Below are positions 35,158 through 43,844 of a stretch of DNA of 64,000 bases, piece by piece. The DNA comes from an uncultured SAR86 cluster bacterium. GTDB taxonomy: Bacteria; Pseudomonadota; Gammaproteobacteria; Magnimaribacterales; D2472. Numbering within the stretch: the first letter of the stretch is position 1; each line of letters starts with the position of its first letter. Location of the stretch: the NCBI GenBank assembly GCA_902623685.1, contig CACNUQ010000002.1, forward strand, positions 1-64,000. Reading direction: 5' to 3'. The notes under the pieces were generated by a model that made no database searches, was not told where the DNA came from, and saw only the letters and a program-made list of their open reading frames with translations. Made by a program: the position numbers and the translations under genes.

Positions 35158-36397
35158 ACATTACCCTTAATAAGACATAGAATAAAATAGTGAGGACAGC
35201 TCCAACTGGGATCGTAATGATCCACGATGCAAAAATACGATAGACTGATGACCAGTCAAGATTTTTAGCACCATTTGCTAATCCAACCCCAATAACTCCT
35301 CCTATAAGTGTGTGAGTTGTCGAGATTGGAAAACCTAAATATGAGGCAAAAACAACTGTACTAGCTGCTGCCATTTCCGCAGAGAATCCTAAACTTGGAG
35401 TAAGCTTGGTAATTTTCTCACCGACAGTTTTGATTACTTTATAGCCCAAAGTCGCAAGCCCAAAGACAATTCCTGCACCGCCCAACAATAATACTGCTGG
35501 ATTAATTGGTGCAGTTGAAGATAAATCATTCGAATTGACTACAGAAATAATTGCAGCCACCGGTCCAATTGCATTTGCAACATCATTTGAACCATGAGCA
35601 AAGGCCATAGCGCATGCAGTTACAATCATTAAAATTCCAAATGCATATTCAATACCACCCTTAGATGAAATACTTTCTTTTTTCAGCCTTAGCACTAAGG
35701 ATGTAAGCCCTCCAGCTAACAAAGCCATTAAGGTTGTAAAAACCAAAATTTCATCATCACTCCAAGAAAGACCAATATGTGATAAACCCTTTCTTGCTAT
35801 AACTTGAGCTATGATTCCTGTGACAAAAAAGCTATAAAAAGGGATATAAAAAATAGCTGCAGCAATCTGATTCTTTGCGTTTATGATTAATTTTTGTGCG
35901 CTGAGGTATATAAAAAAAGCCAAAATGCCTGCAATTAAAGGAGATGTGATCCAACTTGAAGCTATTTCACCAACCTTAGACCATGACACCGCATCAATAC
36001 CCTTAGTAATTACAACAAAACCAACAATTGCTCCAACAATTGAATGAGTCGTAGAAACTGGCCAGCCTTTATTGCTTGCAATATAAAGCCAAGAACCTGC
36101 TGCCAATAAAGATGACATCATGCCTATAATGAAAATATTTAAATCAGTGGTATATATTTGTGGATCAACTATTCCTTTACGGATTGTTGATGTGACCTCA
36201 CCTCCAGCTAGATAAGCTCCAAGAAATTCAAATATAGCAGCTATAATAATTGCCTGCTTAAGGGTTAAGGCCTTTGAACCGACAGATGTGCCCATGGCGT
36301 TAGCAACGTCATTTGCCCCTATACCCCATGCCATAAATAGACCTAAGATACCTGCAATAGTTAAAATTAAAACTGGTGATAAAAATAAGGTTTCCAT
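35147..36397 (-). CDS. pit: PiT-family inorganic phosphate transporter
   Basis: A 416-residue membrane protein with about 11 helices. Two copies of the PiT signature are present: GIGANDVANAMGTSVGSKAL near the N-terminus and AHGSNDVANAIGPVAAI in the second half. STTHSIVGAIVGF and STTHTLIGGVIGVG are the paired inverted-repeat segments. It symports inorganic phosphate (as metal phosphate or with Na+/H+) across the inner membrane. It is a low-affinity, high-capacity route, complementary to Pst. No Pst genes are in this window. It is divergent from ppk2 across 117 bp. Confidence 0.92.
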   Translation of the reverse strand: METLFLSPVLILTIAGILGLFMAWGIGANDVANAMGTSVGSKALTLKQAIIIAAIFEFLGAYLAGGEVTSTIRKGIVDPQIYTTDLNIFIIGMMSSLLAAGSWLYIASNKGWPVSTTHSIVGAIVGFVVITKGIDAVSWSKVGEIASSWITSPLIAGILAFFIYLSAQKLIINAKNQIAAAIFYIPFYSFFVTGIIAQVIARKGLSHIGLSWSDDEILVFTTLMALLAGGLTSLVLRLKKESISSKGGIEYAFGILMIVTACAMAFAHGSNDVANAIGPVAAIISVVNSNDLSSTAPINPAVLLLGGAGIVFGLATLGYKVIKTVGEKITKLTPSLGFSAEMAAASTVVFASYLGFPISTTHTLIGGVIGVGLANGAKNLDWSSVYRIFASWIITIPVGAVLTILFYVLLRVMFGV

Positions 36398-36514
36398 CTA
36401 TCAGTAAAACATAAAGTAGAATTTATTATGCCCTTTTTTAATAAAAATTATGTGTCAAATATGAAAAGTTTTTTACAAATAACAAAAGCTCTTTCGAATC
36501 ATTTAAAATGAATT

Positions 36515-37351
36515 ATGCTAATAACTTTTAATCAAAAGGAATATCAAAAACTGAATGATAAATCCTATCAACTTGAAAAAAGAAGACTGCAGATTGAGCT
36601 GTTAAAACTCCAAGAAGATGTCATTAAAAACAAACGAAGGATTTGTATTGTGTTAGAAGGAAGAGATACCGCAGGAAAAAGCTCTGCATATAAATTTTTT
36701 ACTCAATACTTAATTCCAAAAAACTTTAAGTATGTAAATCTTGGCATTCCTACAAAATGGGAATCAACACATTGGTTTCAACGCTGGAAAAAAGTAATTC
36801 CTAAAAAAGGTGAGATTGCCTTTTTAGATAGATCTTGGTACACCCGAGCACTAACAGAGCCAGTTATGGGCTATTGCAACGAGAAGCAATACAGAGATTT
36901 TATGAATCGAGTAATCCCATGGGAGCAAAAGCTTATTGATGGCGGGATTGAGATTATTAAATTTTATTTCTCACTATCTAAGGATCAACAAAAAAGAAGA
37001 ATGAAAGCTCGCAAGTATTCTGAATTGAAGTATTGGAAGCTCTCTCCTAATGATGAACGCATTGTGACTAAATGGGATGCTTTTACGCTTTATAAAGAAC
37101 AAATGTTTGAGAAGACCTCTCCTGATTTCTCTCCTTGGATCGCAATCAATGCAAACAATAAAATGATTGCTCGCTTAACTGCATTAAGATTTCTGCTTAA
37201 CCAAACAGATTATGAAGAAAAGAAACTTCTTAAACCTCTGACTTGGTCTAAAAATATTAACAACTATAAAGTCTTACTAGAGGGCGTCGAGTTCAATAAT
37301 CTGGACTATGAACAATACAAAGTTTTAAGCAAATACATGGACGATGAGTAA
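36515..37351 (+). CDS. ppk2: Polyphosphate kinase 2 family protein
   Basis: A 278-residue single-domain PPK2. The Walker A motif is EGRDTAGKSS (residues 48-57), Walker B/DRSWYTRA at 105-112, and the lid WKLSPNDERIVTKWDAFTLY lies near residue 190. Single-domain PPK2 enzymes transfer phosphate between polyphosphate and nucleotides, in class I usually nucleoside diphosphate to triphosphate. The subclass cannot be fixed by eye. It is directly followed by a Ppx/GppA gene (stop codon adjacent to the next ATG) and divergent from pit, so it sits in a phosphate/polyphosphate storage group. The upstream ribosome site is weak. Confidence 0.92.
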   Translation: MLITFNQKEYQKLNDKSYQLEKRRLQIELLKLQEDVIKNKRRICIVLEGRDTAGKSSAYKFFTQYLIPKNFKYVNLGIPTKWESTHWFQRWKKVIPKKGEIAFLDRSWYTRALTEPVMGYCNEKQYRDFMNRVIPWEQKLIDGGIEIIKFYFSLSKDQQKRRMKARKYSELKYWKLSPNDERIVTKWDAFTLYKEQMFEKTSPDFSPWIAINANNKMIARLTALRFLLNQTDYEEKKLLKPLTWSKNINNYKVLLEGVEFNNLDYEQYKVLSKYMDDE

Positions 37352-38206
37352 ATGAAGATTGCGTCAATTGACATTGGAACCAATGCTATTAAATCTAAGA
37401 TATTCAAAACAACACCTGCATCAATTGAATTTATCCAAGGAATTAGGTCTCCTATAAGACTTGGAAGCGAAGTTTTTAAAGAAGGAAATCTAAGTCTAGC
37501 TAAGTTAGATCAGGTCATTGAAACTATTAATGAATATGAGGAAGTATTTAAAGAAAATTCTATCAGTCATTATGAGATAGTCGCAACATCAGCTTTCAGG
37601 GATACCTCTAACTCTGAGGATGCTAGACGTTACATAGAAACGGCAATCAATCACCCATTAAGAGTAATATCTGGATTAGAAGAAGCAAAATTAATTAGAT
37701 TTCATCCCAAAAGCAATACAGGTAAAAATAAAATTTTTGTAGATTTGGGGGGTGGAAGCACTGAATTCTTTATTCGCAATAAAGAAGATACGATCATTCG
37801 GTCTTTTCAGCTTGGGGCTGTACGAAATATGCTCAAGAAAGATGAGAAAGAAGAATGGCAACGCCTAGAAAGGTGGCTGCAATCAATCAAATCAAAGAAA
37901 AAATTAATTGGTATTGGGGGCAATATTAGATCGTTTCTTAATTCCCAAGGATCGAAAGAAATGACATTCAATGAATTTATTAAAAAATCTAAAAGACTAT
38001 CGAAGTTTAATACCAAGGAAAAAATAAAGAAATATAAATTTTCTCCAGATAGAGCTGATGTTATCGATCATGCGTTACATGTTTTTAAATTTATTGCAGA
38101 GAGACTAGAGATTCAAACAATCACATCCACTAAATGGGGCATTTCAGATTCAATAGCTATAAAATTATTCCACGAACTATATTCAAGCAAAGTTACTATT
38201 TCATAA
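37352..38206 (+). CDS. Ppx/GppA-type phosphatase, short
   Basis: A 284-residue ASKHA-fold protein. IDIGTNAIKSKIF is the first phosphate-binding loop, ATSAFRDTSNSEDARRYI follows, and KIFVDLGGGSTEFFIRN is the second. Only the two catalytic ATPase-like domains are present, while canonical Ppx is about 500 residues. Members hydrolyse polyphosphate from the end or pppGpp to ppGpp. Here linkage to ppk2 favours polyphosphate. The ATG follows the ppk2 stop with no gap, so translation is coupled. The 3' end overlaps convergent gspM by 6 bp. Confidence 0.88.
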   Translation: MKIASIDIGTNAIKSKIFKTTPASIEFIQGIRSPIRLGSEVFKEGNLSLAKLDQVIETINEYEEVFKENSISHYEIVATSAFRDTSNSEDARRYIETAINHPLRVISGLEEAKLIRFHPKSNTGKNKIFVDLGGGSTEFFIRNKEDTIIRSFQLGAVRNMLKKDEKEEWQRLERWLQSIKSKKKLIGIGGNIRSFLNSQGSKEMTFNEFIKKSKRLSKFNTKEKIKKYKFSPDRADVIDHALHVFKFIAERLEIQTITSTKWGISDSIAIKLFHELYSSKVTIS

Positions 38207-38674
38207 GGTTCTATAAACAGAAATAATTTCAAGTCCATTGTCCAAAAATTCAACATCAATTGAGTCAATTAATATGCTTGGATGGCTAGTAATTTTTTCT
38301 AAAAATTGAGCGCTATTTTCAATGCTTTCCTGAGTGAAAGAGAAAAACTTTTTATTAGCATCTTCATGAATTTTAAGATTAGAAATTTTACTTGATTGAG
38401 CTTGAGAGCTTATGAACTCTTCGACAGAAGAGGTCCGTTTAATAATTTGTTGCGTATTTTGATAATTTAAAGCGTTATTGGCTTTTTCAAACACATAGTA
38501 ATAATCATTTTTTGATCTCTCCAAAGCTTTGCTTTGATAAGCAATTGAGCTATATGTTTTGTTAAAATATGTGCCTAATAACACCAATACAACAATTGCA
38601 AGAACTGTCAGAAGCAAGAATCTCTCTCTTCGCTCACGAGCATTCCAAAATTCTAATAGGATACTAAGTTTCAT
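38201..38674 (-). CDS. gspM: Type II secretion protein M
   Basis: A 157-residue bitopic protein. The start is taken at 38674 (MKLSILLEFWNARERRERFL), overlapping the gspL stop by 11 bp as in other T2SS operons; an ATG at 38695 is less likely. A short cytoplasmic segment with WNARERRERF, which is typical of GspM, precedes one membrane helix (LLTVLAIVVLVLLGTYF), then a coiled coil and a periplasmic ferredoxin-like domain. GspM stabilises GspL in the inner-membrane platform. It is the last gene of the gspC-M run. Confidence 0.8.
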   Translation of the reverse strand: MKLSILLEFWNARERRERFLLLTVLAIVVLVLLGTYFNKTYSSIAYQSKALERSKNDYYYVFEKANNALNYQNTQQIIKRTSSVEEFISSQAQSSKISNLKIHEDANKKFFSFTQESIENSAQFLEKITSHPSILIDSIDVEFLDNGLEIISVYRTL

Positions 38675-39833
38675 ATTGCACCCGTAAGTTTCCATAGAAG
38701 GCTTTATCTTTTTCTGTCAAATCAGATTCTATAAAATTGAGCTCTTCTGATTTCAATATTTGTTTTAACAAATTTAATTTGAAAAGCGGTAGCCCCTCCA
38801 ACTGAATATTAATTTCTTGATCTATAAGATTAATAGCAATCCTTTGAATTGAATCATCCTTGAATGCATCCAAATAATTCAACACACCTAGATCTTGCTT
38901 CGAAATATTATTTTGCTTAGGAATATTTCTTGTTAAATCATCAATCTGAGCACGCGCATTAACCAATCTTTGAAAATTAGGGTTGAGTTGTTCAAAGATT
39001 TTTACAGTGCTTTGTTTGTAGGTATTAACAGATGAATTTAAATTGTAGGAAATAACTAATGGTGCTATTAATAATATGAGAACTGAGATATTTAGAGCCC
39101 AGAATTCAAAAAAGTTAAATTTCAGTTTCTGTTTGACATAGTGAAATGAGAGTTTTCTTTTAAAGAAATTTACATTGCTAAACTTAAGACTGTTTATAAA
39201 ACTAATATGAAAATCAGAAAATTGTATTTTTTGAAAATTTAAATCTTTGAATTTATTTAAAAGTTTTGGCTCTGATTTACCTAAAACTTGCAATGTTTTT
39301 AGATCTACGCCAGCAGATGCCAAAATTTGAAGGTAATCTTCTAGCAAATCATTGGAGCCGCTGAAACCAGTTAAATCATTAAATGAGAATATGAAACTAT
39401 TCTCAGCTATGTAAATAGAATTAATTCCCTCGGGTAGTAAAAAATGTTCTGGATAAAAATAAACATCTCCCTCAAACTGATTAAAATGCTCGGCAATAGA
39501 ATCATAGGTAGTGCAATCAATCCAAGATGCTAGATTAATACTGGGATGAAAAAAGAATTTTAGATCTGAAACATTGCTGATAAGGCCATCCTCAGACTCG
39601 CTAAAAATATTTGCTTTTAAAATTTCATCTTTTAATCCAATCTCGTTTTTGGTGACCTTGAATCCAAATAGTGCAGATGGGATCATGATATAAAGATTAT
39701 TGCCAGGCATCAGAGCTTCCTTTGCATCTATTAAACTGTATTTCTTAACTTGCTTTTTACTACCCTCGTCATATGTAAAAAGCCTAACAGTAGATAAGCT
39801 TAGATCGTCAAATTTAATAAAGTAATTGATCAT
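38664..39833 (-). CDS. gspL: Type II secretion protein L
   Basis: A 389-residue protein with the GspL plan: an N-terminal actin-like cytoplasmic domain of about 230 residues, one membrane helix (FWALNISVLILLIAPLVISY, near 245-265), a coiled coil and a C-terminal periplasmic ferredoxin-like domain. Sequence conservation with well-known GspL proteins is low, and the call rests on layout and position between gspK and gspM. GspL recruits the ATPase GspE to the membrane. The gap to gspK is 5 bp. Confidence 0.8.
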   Translation of the reverse strand: MINYFIKFDDLSLSTVRLFTYDEGSKKQVKKYSLIDAKEALMPGNNLYIMIPSALFGFKVTKNEIGLKDEILKANIFSESEDGLISNVSDLKFFFHPSINLASWIDCTTYDSIAEHFNQFEGDVYFYPEHFLLPEGINSIYIAENSFIFSFNDLTGFSGSNDLLEDYLQILASAGVDLKTLQVLGKSEPKLLNKFKDLNFQKIQFSDFHISFINSLKFSNVNFFKRKLSFHYVKQKLKFNFFEFWALNISVLILLIAPLVISYNLNSSVNTYKQSTVKIFEQLNPNFQRLVNARAQIDDLTRNIPKQNNISKQDLGVLNYLDAFKDDSIQRIAINLIDQEINIQLEGLPLFKLNLLKQILKSEELNFIESDLTEKDKAFYGNLRVQYET

Positions 39834-39838
39834 ATGTA

Positions 39839-40795
39839 TTAGAAACTAAAATCTCTATTCAAAACTTTTGCTGAATTAGAATTGTCTAATATAACAAGAC
39901 TATCCAATTGATTGGAATAAGTTTGATTGTATATTTTGGTAGATATAAGCAAGGTTTTTGAGTTAATACTTAGAACCTGTGATGGCCAAGAGACTGATTG
40001 GGTTATTTTCTTAGCAAATTCATTAGCAGAATCATAGCCATTTTCTGGAGTATCTAATATCTTGCTTTCAATAAATTCTAAATTTTCTTCATCAAAAAAT
40101 GATGCTATTAAATTTTTATGAGTATTATTTAATGTGTTGACATTAATTAATTGATTTGAAATTCCTGGTAAGACACATAAATTATTAGATATTTTGCTAA
40201 AGTCCATTTGATCTAAAACAGGAAAACTTTTGATCTCTGAAAGATTCGATAACAATCTTTTGGGAGTATATTGATTGATTGGAGATAAGGGCCCAATGTA
40301 AAAATAGTTTTCTGCGCCAAAATTTAATGGCTGATTATCAGGATCAACCCAGTCAATTAATTGATCAATAAATGATTCTGTCTCCGGGGTATCAAAACCT
40401 TTTAATCTTAATAAACGCTCTAACCATTCTTTATTGTCTTTTTTGATTTGAACTCCATCACCAGTTTTAATAAAAATACTATTTAGGTTAAAACAATTAG
40501 AGGCATCGGAAACGTCCACTTGAATGGTGGCTAATTCATTTGCAAAGAAATAGCTCTGATTAAGAACTGGATCTTTATTCGTTAACTTCTCATTTGAGGA
40601 GTTAATTTCTTTTTGGATAGACGCAATGGCTTCTTTCTCTGAGCTCAACAAGAGTTGCAAACTGTGGTTCTTAAAATCTATATATGAATCTCTTTGAATA
40701 GAAAGAAAAAAATTTTTACTGATCTGAATGCTGATAATAGCCATGACCATCACAATTAATAATGTTGAAATCAATACTACGCCTGGCTTATTCAT
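39839..40795 (-). CDS. gspK: Type II secretion minor pseudopilin K
   Basis: A 318-residue protein. The N-terminus NKPGVVLISTLLIVMVMAII is the prepilin segment of GspK, which replaces the usual Phe after the cleavage Gly and often lacks the Glu5 found in other pseudopilins. The large body contains the helical insert with FNLNSIFI and LIDWVDPDNQPLNFGAENYF, typical of GspK, plus Ca2+-site-like segments. It caps the pseudopilus tip with GspI and GspJ. It overlaps gspJ by 8 bp. Confidence 0.87.
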   Translation of the reverse strand: MNKPGVVLISTLLIVMVMAIISIQISKNFFLSIQRDSYIDFKNHSLQLLLSSEKEAIASIQKEINSSNEKLTNKDPVLNQSYFFANELATIQVDVSDASNCFNLNSIFIKTGDGVQIKKDNKEWLERLLRLKGFDTPETESFIDQLIDWVDPDNQPLNFGAENYFYIGPLSPINQYTPKRLLSNLSEIKSFPVLDQMDFSKISNNLCVLPGISNQLINVNTLNNTHKNLIASFFDEENLEFIESKILDTPENGYDSANEFAKKITQSVSWPSQVLSINSKTLLISTKIYNQTYSNQLDSLVILDNSNSAKVLNRDFSF

Positions 40796-41399
40796 ATACA
40801 GTATTGATATTGGGGTTTACTATCCATACAAATGATTCATCTTGATTGTTAGTTATTGAGACTTTTATTAAGTTAGGAATCTGTCTTTGCGTGATTGGCC
40901 CTTGAGGCCAAGCATAAAACCATCGAGTTTTGTCAGCAAATTCTAATTGAAAATTATTTATATCTTCAAACAACATAGTTTCAATGTATTCCAAGGGGTT
41001 TGCAGGCGAGGCAGCATAATATTGCCTTCTCAAAAATGATTGATTTTCTAAAACATATTCAACCCTTACTAGGTCTTTGGACGATATATCTTGAGTAATG
41101 GCTTTGGTTATAAAGGAGAAACTATCAGAGTTGGCACCACCGATAAAAGTAGCCTTTTCTATATCACCTCTAAAATTTATTAAAGGAATGTTTGCAGCAT
41201 TGATTAGATCATTAGTTAGAGTGCTGGTCAGTAAATTAAATTCATAAATAGCTTGAGATTTTCCTGACACTAAATCCCTTGATTGAATTGAAGATTTTAA
41301 AAAGTTTGATGTGATGACTGCTATGAGGCTCAAAATGACAATAGATATCAAGACTTCAATTAGAGTAAAGCCTTTTTTGTGGTCCTTATTTTTTTTCAA
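40788..41399 (-). CDS. gspJ: Type II secretion minor pseudopilin J
   Basis: A 203-residue pseudopilin. The leader MKKNKDHKKG is followed by FTLIEVLISIVILSLIAVIT, the class III signal with Glu5 that is cut by prepilin peptidase. The C-terminal body with VRVEYVLENQSFLRRQYY and FADKTRWFYAWP fits GspJ. It forms the pseudopilus tip complex with GspI and GspK. It overlaps gspI by 14 bp and gspK by 8 bp. Confidence 0.88.
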   Translation of the reverse strand: MKKNKDHKKGFTLIEVLISIVILSLIAVITSNFLKSSIQSRDLVSGKSQAIYEFNLLTSTLTNDLINAANIPLINFRGDIEKATFIGGANSDSFSFITKAITQDISSKDLVRVEYVLENQSFLRRQYYAASPANPLEYIETMLFEDINNFQLEFADKTRWFYAWPQGPITQRQIPNLIKVSITNNQDESFVWIVNPNINTVYE

Positions 41400-41742
41400 T
41401 GAATACTCTCAATTCATATAATATTGCTTGCTGATTTTTGCCAACTAAAATTCTAATTTCATTCATCCGATCAGAACTTTGATTGATTCTTTCTGACCAA
41501 AAAAAAGTTTTTCCACCAAAATCTATTTGACCATCTCTTTCATTAGTTCCAATCATTGGCTCTAGTGTCTGGACTAGCGCCAATCTATTGTTTGCAATTT
41601 GTCTTGCATAAGCTCTATCTTCCAAGTCAAAGGCAGATAATGTAGTCGATGAAATAAATTGAAAGATAGAAGTAACTGCCAAGCCAAGAATTAGCAGAGC
41701 TACACCAACCTCTAGAAGACTAAAGCCCTTTTGAATAAACAT
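41386..41742 (-). CDS. gspI: Type II secretion minor pseudopilin I
   Basis: A 118-residue pseudopilin with a very short leader (MFIQKG) and FSLLEVGVALLILGLAVTSI as the conserved N-terminal helix containing Glu5. RQIANNRLALVQ is a typical GspI body segment. GspI nucleates the tip complex. The gene overlaps gspH by 23 bp and gspJ by 14 bp, so the order G-H-I-J-K is standard. Confidence 0.88.
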   Translation of the reverse strand: MFIQKGFSLLEVGVALLILGLAVTSIFQFISSTTLSAFDLEDRAYARQIANNRLALVQTLEPMIGTNERDGQIDFGGKTFFWSERINQSSDRMNEIRILVGKNQQAILYELRVFIEKK

Positions 41743-42229
41743 AATTATTTTTAGAGTCTATGACTTTACCAAATGTATCTATGATGATAACTCTTGCTGA
41801 GTTTTCTTCATTAAAATGAATTTCGCCACCTGAAGATTGACCAGATGGATAAAAAATTAAAAAAGGTAATTTAGTTTCATCTGAAAATAAGAGCGTCTGA
41901 CCGCGAGCATCTTTAAAAAGAGTTTGATTGCTTATATTTGGGAAGTACGAAGAATCAAAATCCTGCAATTGCCACTCATTTTTTTTTAAAGTATAAATAG
42001 TTTGAGTATTCTCTCCAATAAACCATGCAAGAGTTTTTTTAGTTAAGGCGCTTTCTTCAGAAAGAAAGTGAAGAAATTCTTTATAGGGCTCCACTTGATC
42101 GGATTGGTACCTATCAACAAAAGATGTATTGGTAATAACGACAGTTGAAATAAAGCCCATTAAAATTAAAACAACTAAAAGCTCTAAAAGAGTGAAGCCT
42201 TGAGATAAATTTAGTTTTCTGAAATCCAA
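41720..42229 (-). CDS. gspH: Type II secretion minor pseudopilin H
   Basis: A 169-residue pseudopilin. The leader MDFRKLNLSQG precedes FTLLELLVVLILMGFISTVV with Glu5, and the body is beta-rich (SGGEIHFNEENSARVIIIDT). GspH links the tip complex to the major pseudopilin. Overlaps with gspG (19 bp) and gspI (23 bp) show tight coupling. The protein is divergent in its body, as is usual for GspH, so the assignment relies on position and prepilin motif. Confidence 0.85.
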   Translation of the reverse strand: MDFRKLNLSQGFTLLELLVVLILMGFISTVVITNTSFVDRYQSDQVEPYKEFLHFLSEESALTKKTLAWFIGENTQTIYTLKKNEWQLQDFDSSYFPNISNQTLFKDARGQTLLFSDETKLPFLIFYPSGQSSGGEIHFNEENSARVIIIDTFGKVIDSKNNYVYSKGL

Positions 42230-42645
42230 TTACCTATATCGGCATCGTCTCCAAAGCCGCCCTCTAAACCATCTGCACCAAGACTATAAAGATCATATTT
42301 TTTAGTTTTTTGACCTGGTTGAATATATAAATATTCTCGACCCCATGGATCTAAAGGAGTTGTATTAATATACCCATTCTCAGGATACAAGTAAGGACGT
42401 TTAAGCTCATTATGGGGGGTTATTAATGCTTGAAGTCCCTGATCTGTTGAGGGGTATGTTAGCTCGTTAAATTTATATAACTCAAGGGCTTTCTCAATTT
42501 GAGAGAGATCTGCGCGTATCTTTTCAAGATTGGCTCTTTGCAAAAAGGGTGAGACATTGACAGCAACGATAGTGGCTAAAATACCCAATATGACTATCAC
42601 GGCCATAAGTTCAATTAACGTAAAACCAGGTTTGTTTTTTTTCAT
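42211..42645 (-). CDS. gspG: Type II secretion major pseudopilin G
   Basis: A 144-residue major pseudopilin. The leader MKKNKPG is cut before FTLIELMAVIVILGILATIV (Glu5). Diagnostic GspG segments follow: ALELYKFNELTYPSTDQGLQ, DPWGREYLYIQPG and the Ca2+-binding SLGADGLEGGFGDDADIGNW. It polymerises into the pseudopilus that drives substrates through the secretin. It lies 2 bp after gspF and is the best conserved pseudopilin here. Confidence 0.95.
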   Translation of the reverse strand: MKKNKPGFTLIELMAVIVILGILATIVAVNVSPFLQRANLEKIRADLSQIEKALELYKFNELTYPSTDQGLQALITPHNELKRPYLYPENGYINTTPLDPWGREYLYIQPGQKTKKYDLYSLGADGLEGGFGDDADIGNWISEN

Positions 42646-42647
42646 AT

Positions 42648-43844
42648 CTATCCTAAAGCCATGCTGTTCATCTGCATGATGGGTAATAAAATTGCTAAAA
42701 CAATTAATAAAATAATGCCGCCACCAAAAATTATAACCAAAGGTTCAAGCAAAGATAAAACAGTTGATCTTTTGCTTTCTATTTCCCCTTTCATATATTG
42801 CGCTACTTTTTCAAACATGAATGTTAAATTTCCTGACTTATAGCCACTTGAAAGAAGTTGTAAAAATAGGGATGGAAAAATACTGGCCTCTCTGAGTGAT
42901 TGAATAAAATCTTTGCCCTCAACCAACTCAACCCTGGCATCTTTAACAGATTTAGCGATGTATTTGTTGCCTATGACTACGCTAGCTTGCTGCATAGAAA
43001 CATCCAAGTTTAAACCTGATTTCATCATCAGATGCATCACTCTAGAAAAACGCTCAACCTCTGCATTTAATATAAATGAACCAACGAGAGGGATTTTTAA
43101 AAATCTTCTATGAATTGTAATTGCTTTTTGATCATTTTGAATAAGATGTTTGTAATAAAAAAAACCACCTAAAATCAGCAAAAAAAATGATAGAAGAATT
43201 AATACAGAATAATTTGATACGCCCATTAAGACTGCTGTCAAAGTTGGTAGTTGTGTGCCTGCACGAACAAATTGATCAACAACTTGAGGCATAACAAATG
43301 TTAATAGAGCAAAAACCACTCCCACTGAAAAGACCATTAAAATCACAGGATATGATAATGCTGAAATGACTTGCTGCCTTACCAATGCAGATTCTTCAAG
43401 ATAATCTGCAAGATTGCTAAAAGCAATATGCAGGTTCCCTGCAGTATCTCCAGCTGCAACAAGCGATCTATAGGTTTCATTGAAGATGGATGGATGCGAG
43501 GACATTGCTTCAGCAATTCTAGACCCTTGAAGAATCTCATCTCTTACTGCATGCAATGCTGAAGAAAGAGACTTATCTTCAACCTCAAGAGCAATAGATT
43601 TTAAAGTTTCATCAATTGATATACTAGAATCAAGCAAAGTTGCAATTTGTCTAGTAGCAAACAGTAATTGCTTTTGGGATACCCTAACCTTTAAAAAATG
43701 ATTTCTATTAGTTTTACCTAAAGATAATGGTGTTAAGTTTGATGCTTTGATTTGCTGTCTCGCAGCACGTTCTGATTCAGAGCTTAAAATCCCATTAACT
43801 TTTTTTCCAGATTCATTGATTGCAATGTATTTATAAGTTGGCAT
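42648..43844 (-). CDS. gspF: Type II secretion inner-membrane platform protein F
   Basis: A 398-residue PilC/GspF family protein. The start YKYIAINESGKKVNGILSSE is the usual GspF opening. Two homologous helical T2SSF domains follow, each with the pattern FATRQIATLLDSSISIDETL or FSRVMHLMMKSGLNLDVSMQ, and three membrane segments. It anchors the pseudopilus base. The start overlaps gspE by 14 bp. Confidence 0.94.
   Translation of the reverse strand: MPTYKYIAINESGKKVNGILSSESERAARQQIKASNLTPLSLGKTNRNHFLKVRVSQKQLLFATRQIATLLDSSISIDETLKSIALEVEDKSLSSALHAVRDEILQGSRIAEAMSSHPSIFNETYRSLVAAGDTAGNLHIAFSNLADYLEESALVRQQVISALSYPVILMVFSVGVVFALLTFVMPQVVDQFVRAGTQLPTLTAVLMGVSNYSVLILLSFFLLILGGFFYYKHLIQNDQKAITIHRRFLKIPLVGSFILNAEVERFSRVMHLMMKSGLNLDVSMQQASVVIGNKYIAKSVKDARVELVEGKDFIQSLREASIFPSLFLQLLSSGYKSGNLTFMFEKVAQYMKGEIESKRSTVLSLLEPLVIIFGGGIILLIVLAILLPIMQMNSMALG

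Noticed and set aside
36398-36514. Possible Pho box between pit and ppk2
   Set aside because: TGTGTCAAATATG is present but no second heptamer lies at 11 bp on either strand. It is not distinguishable from random AT-rich sequence.
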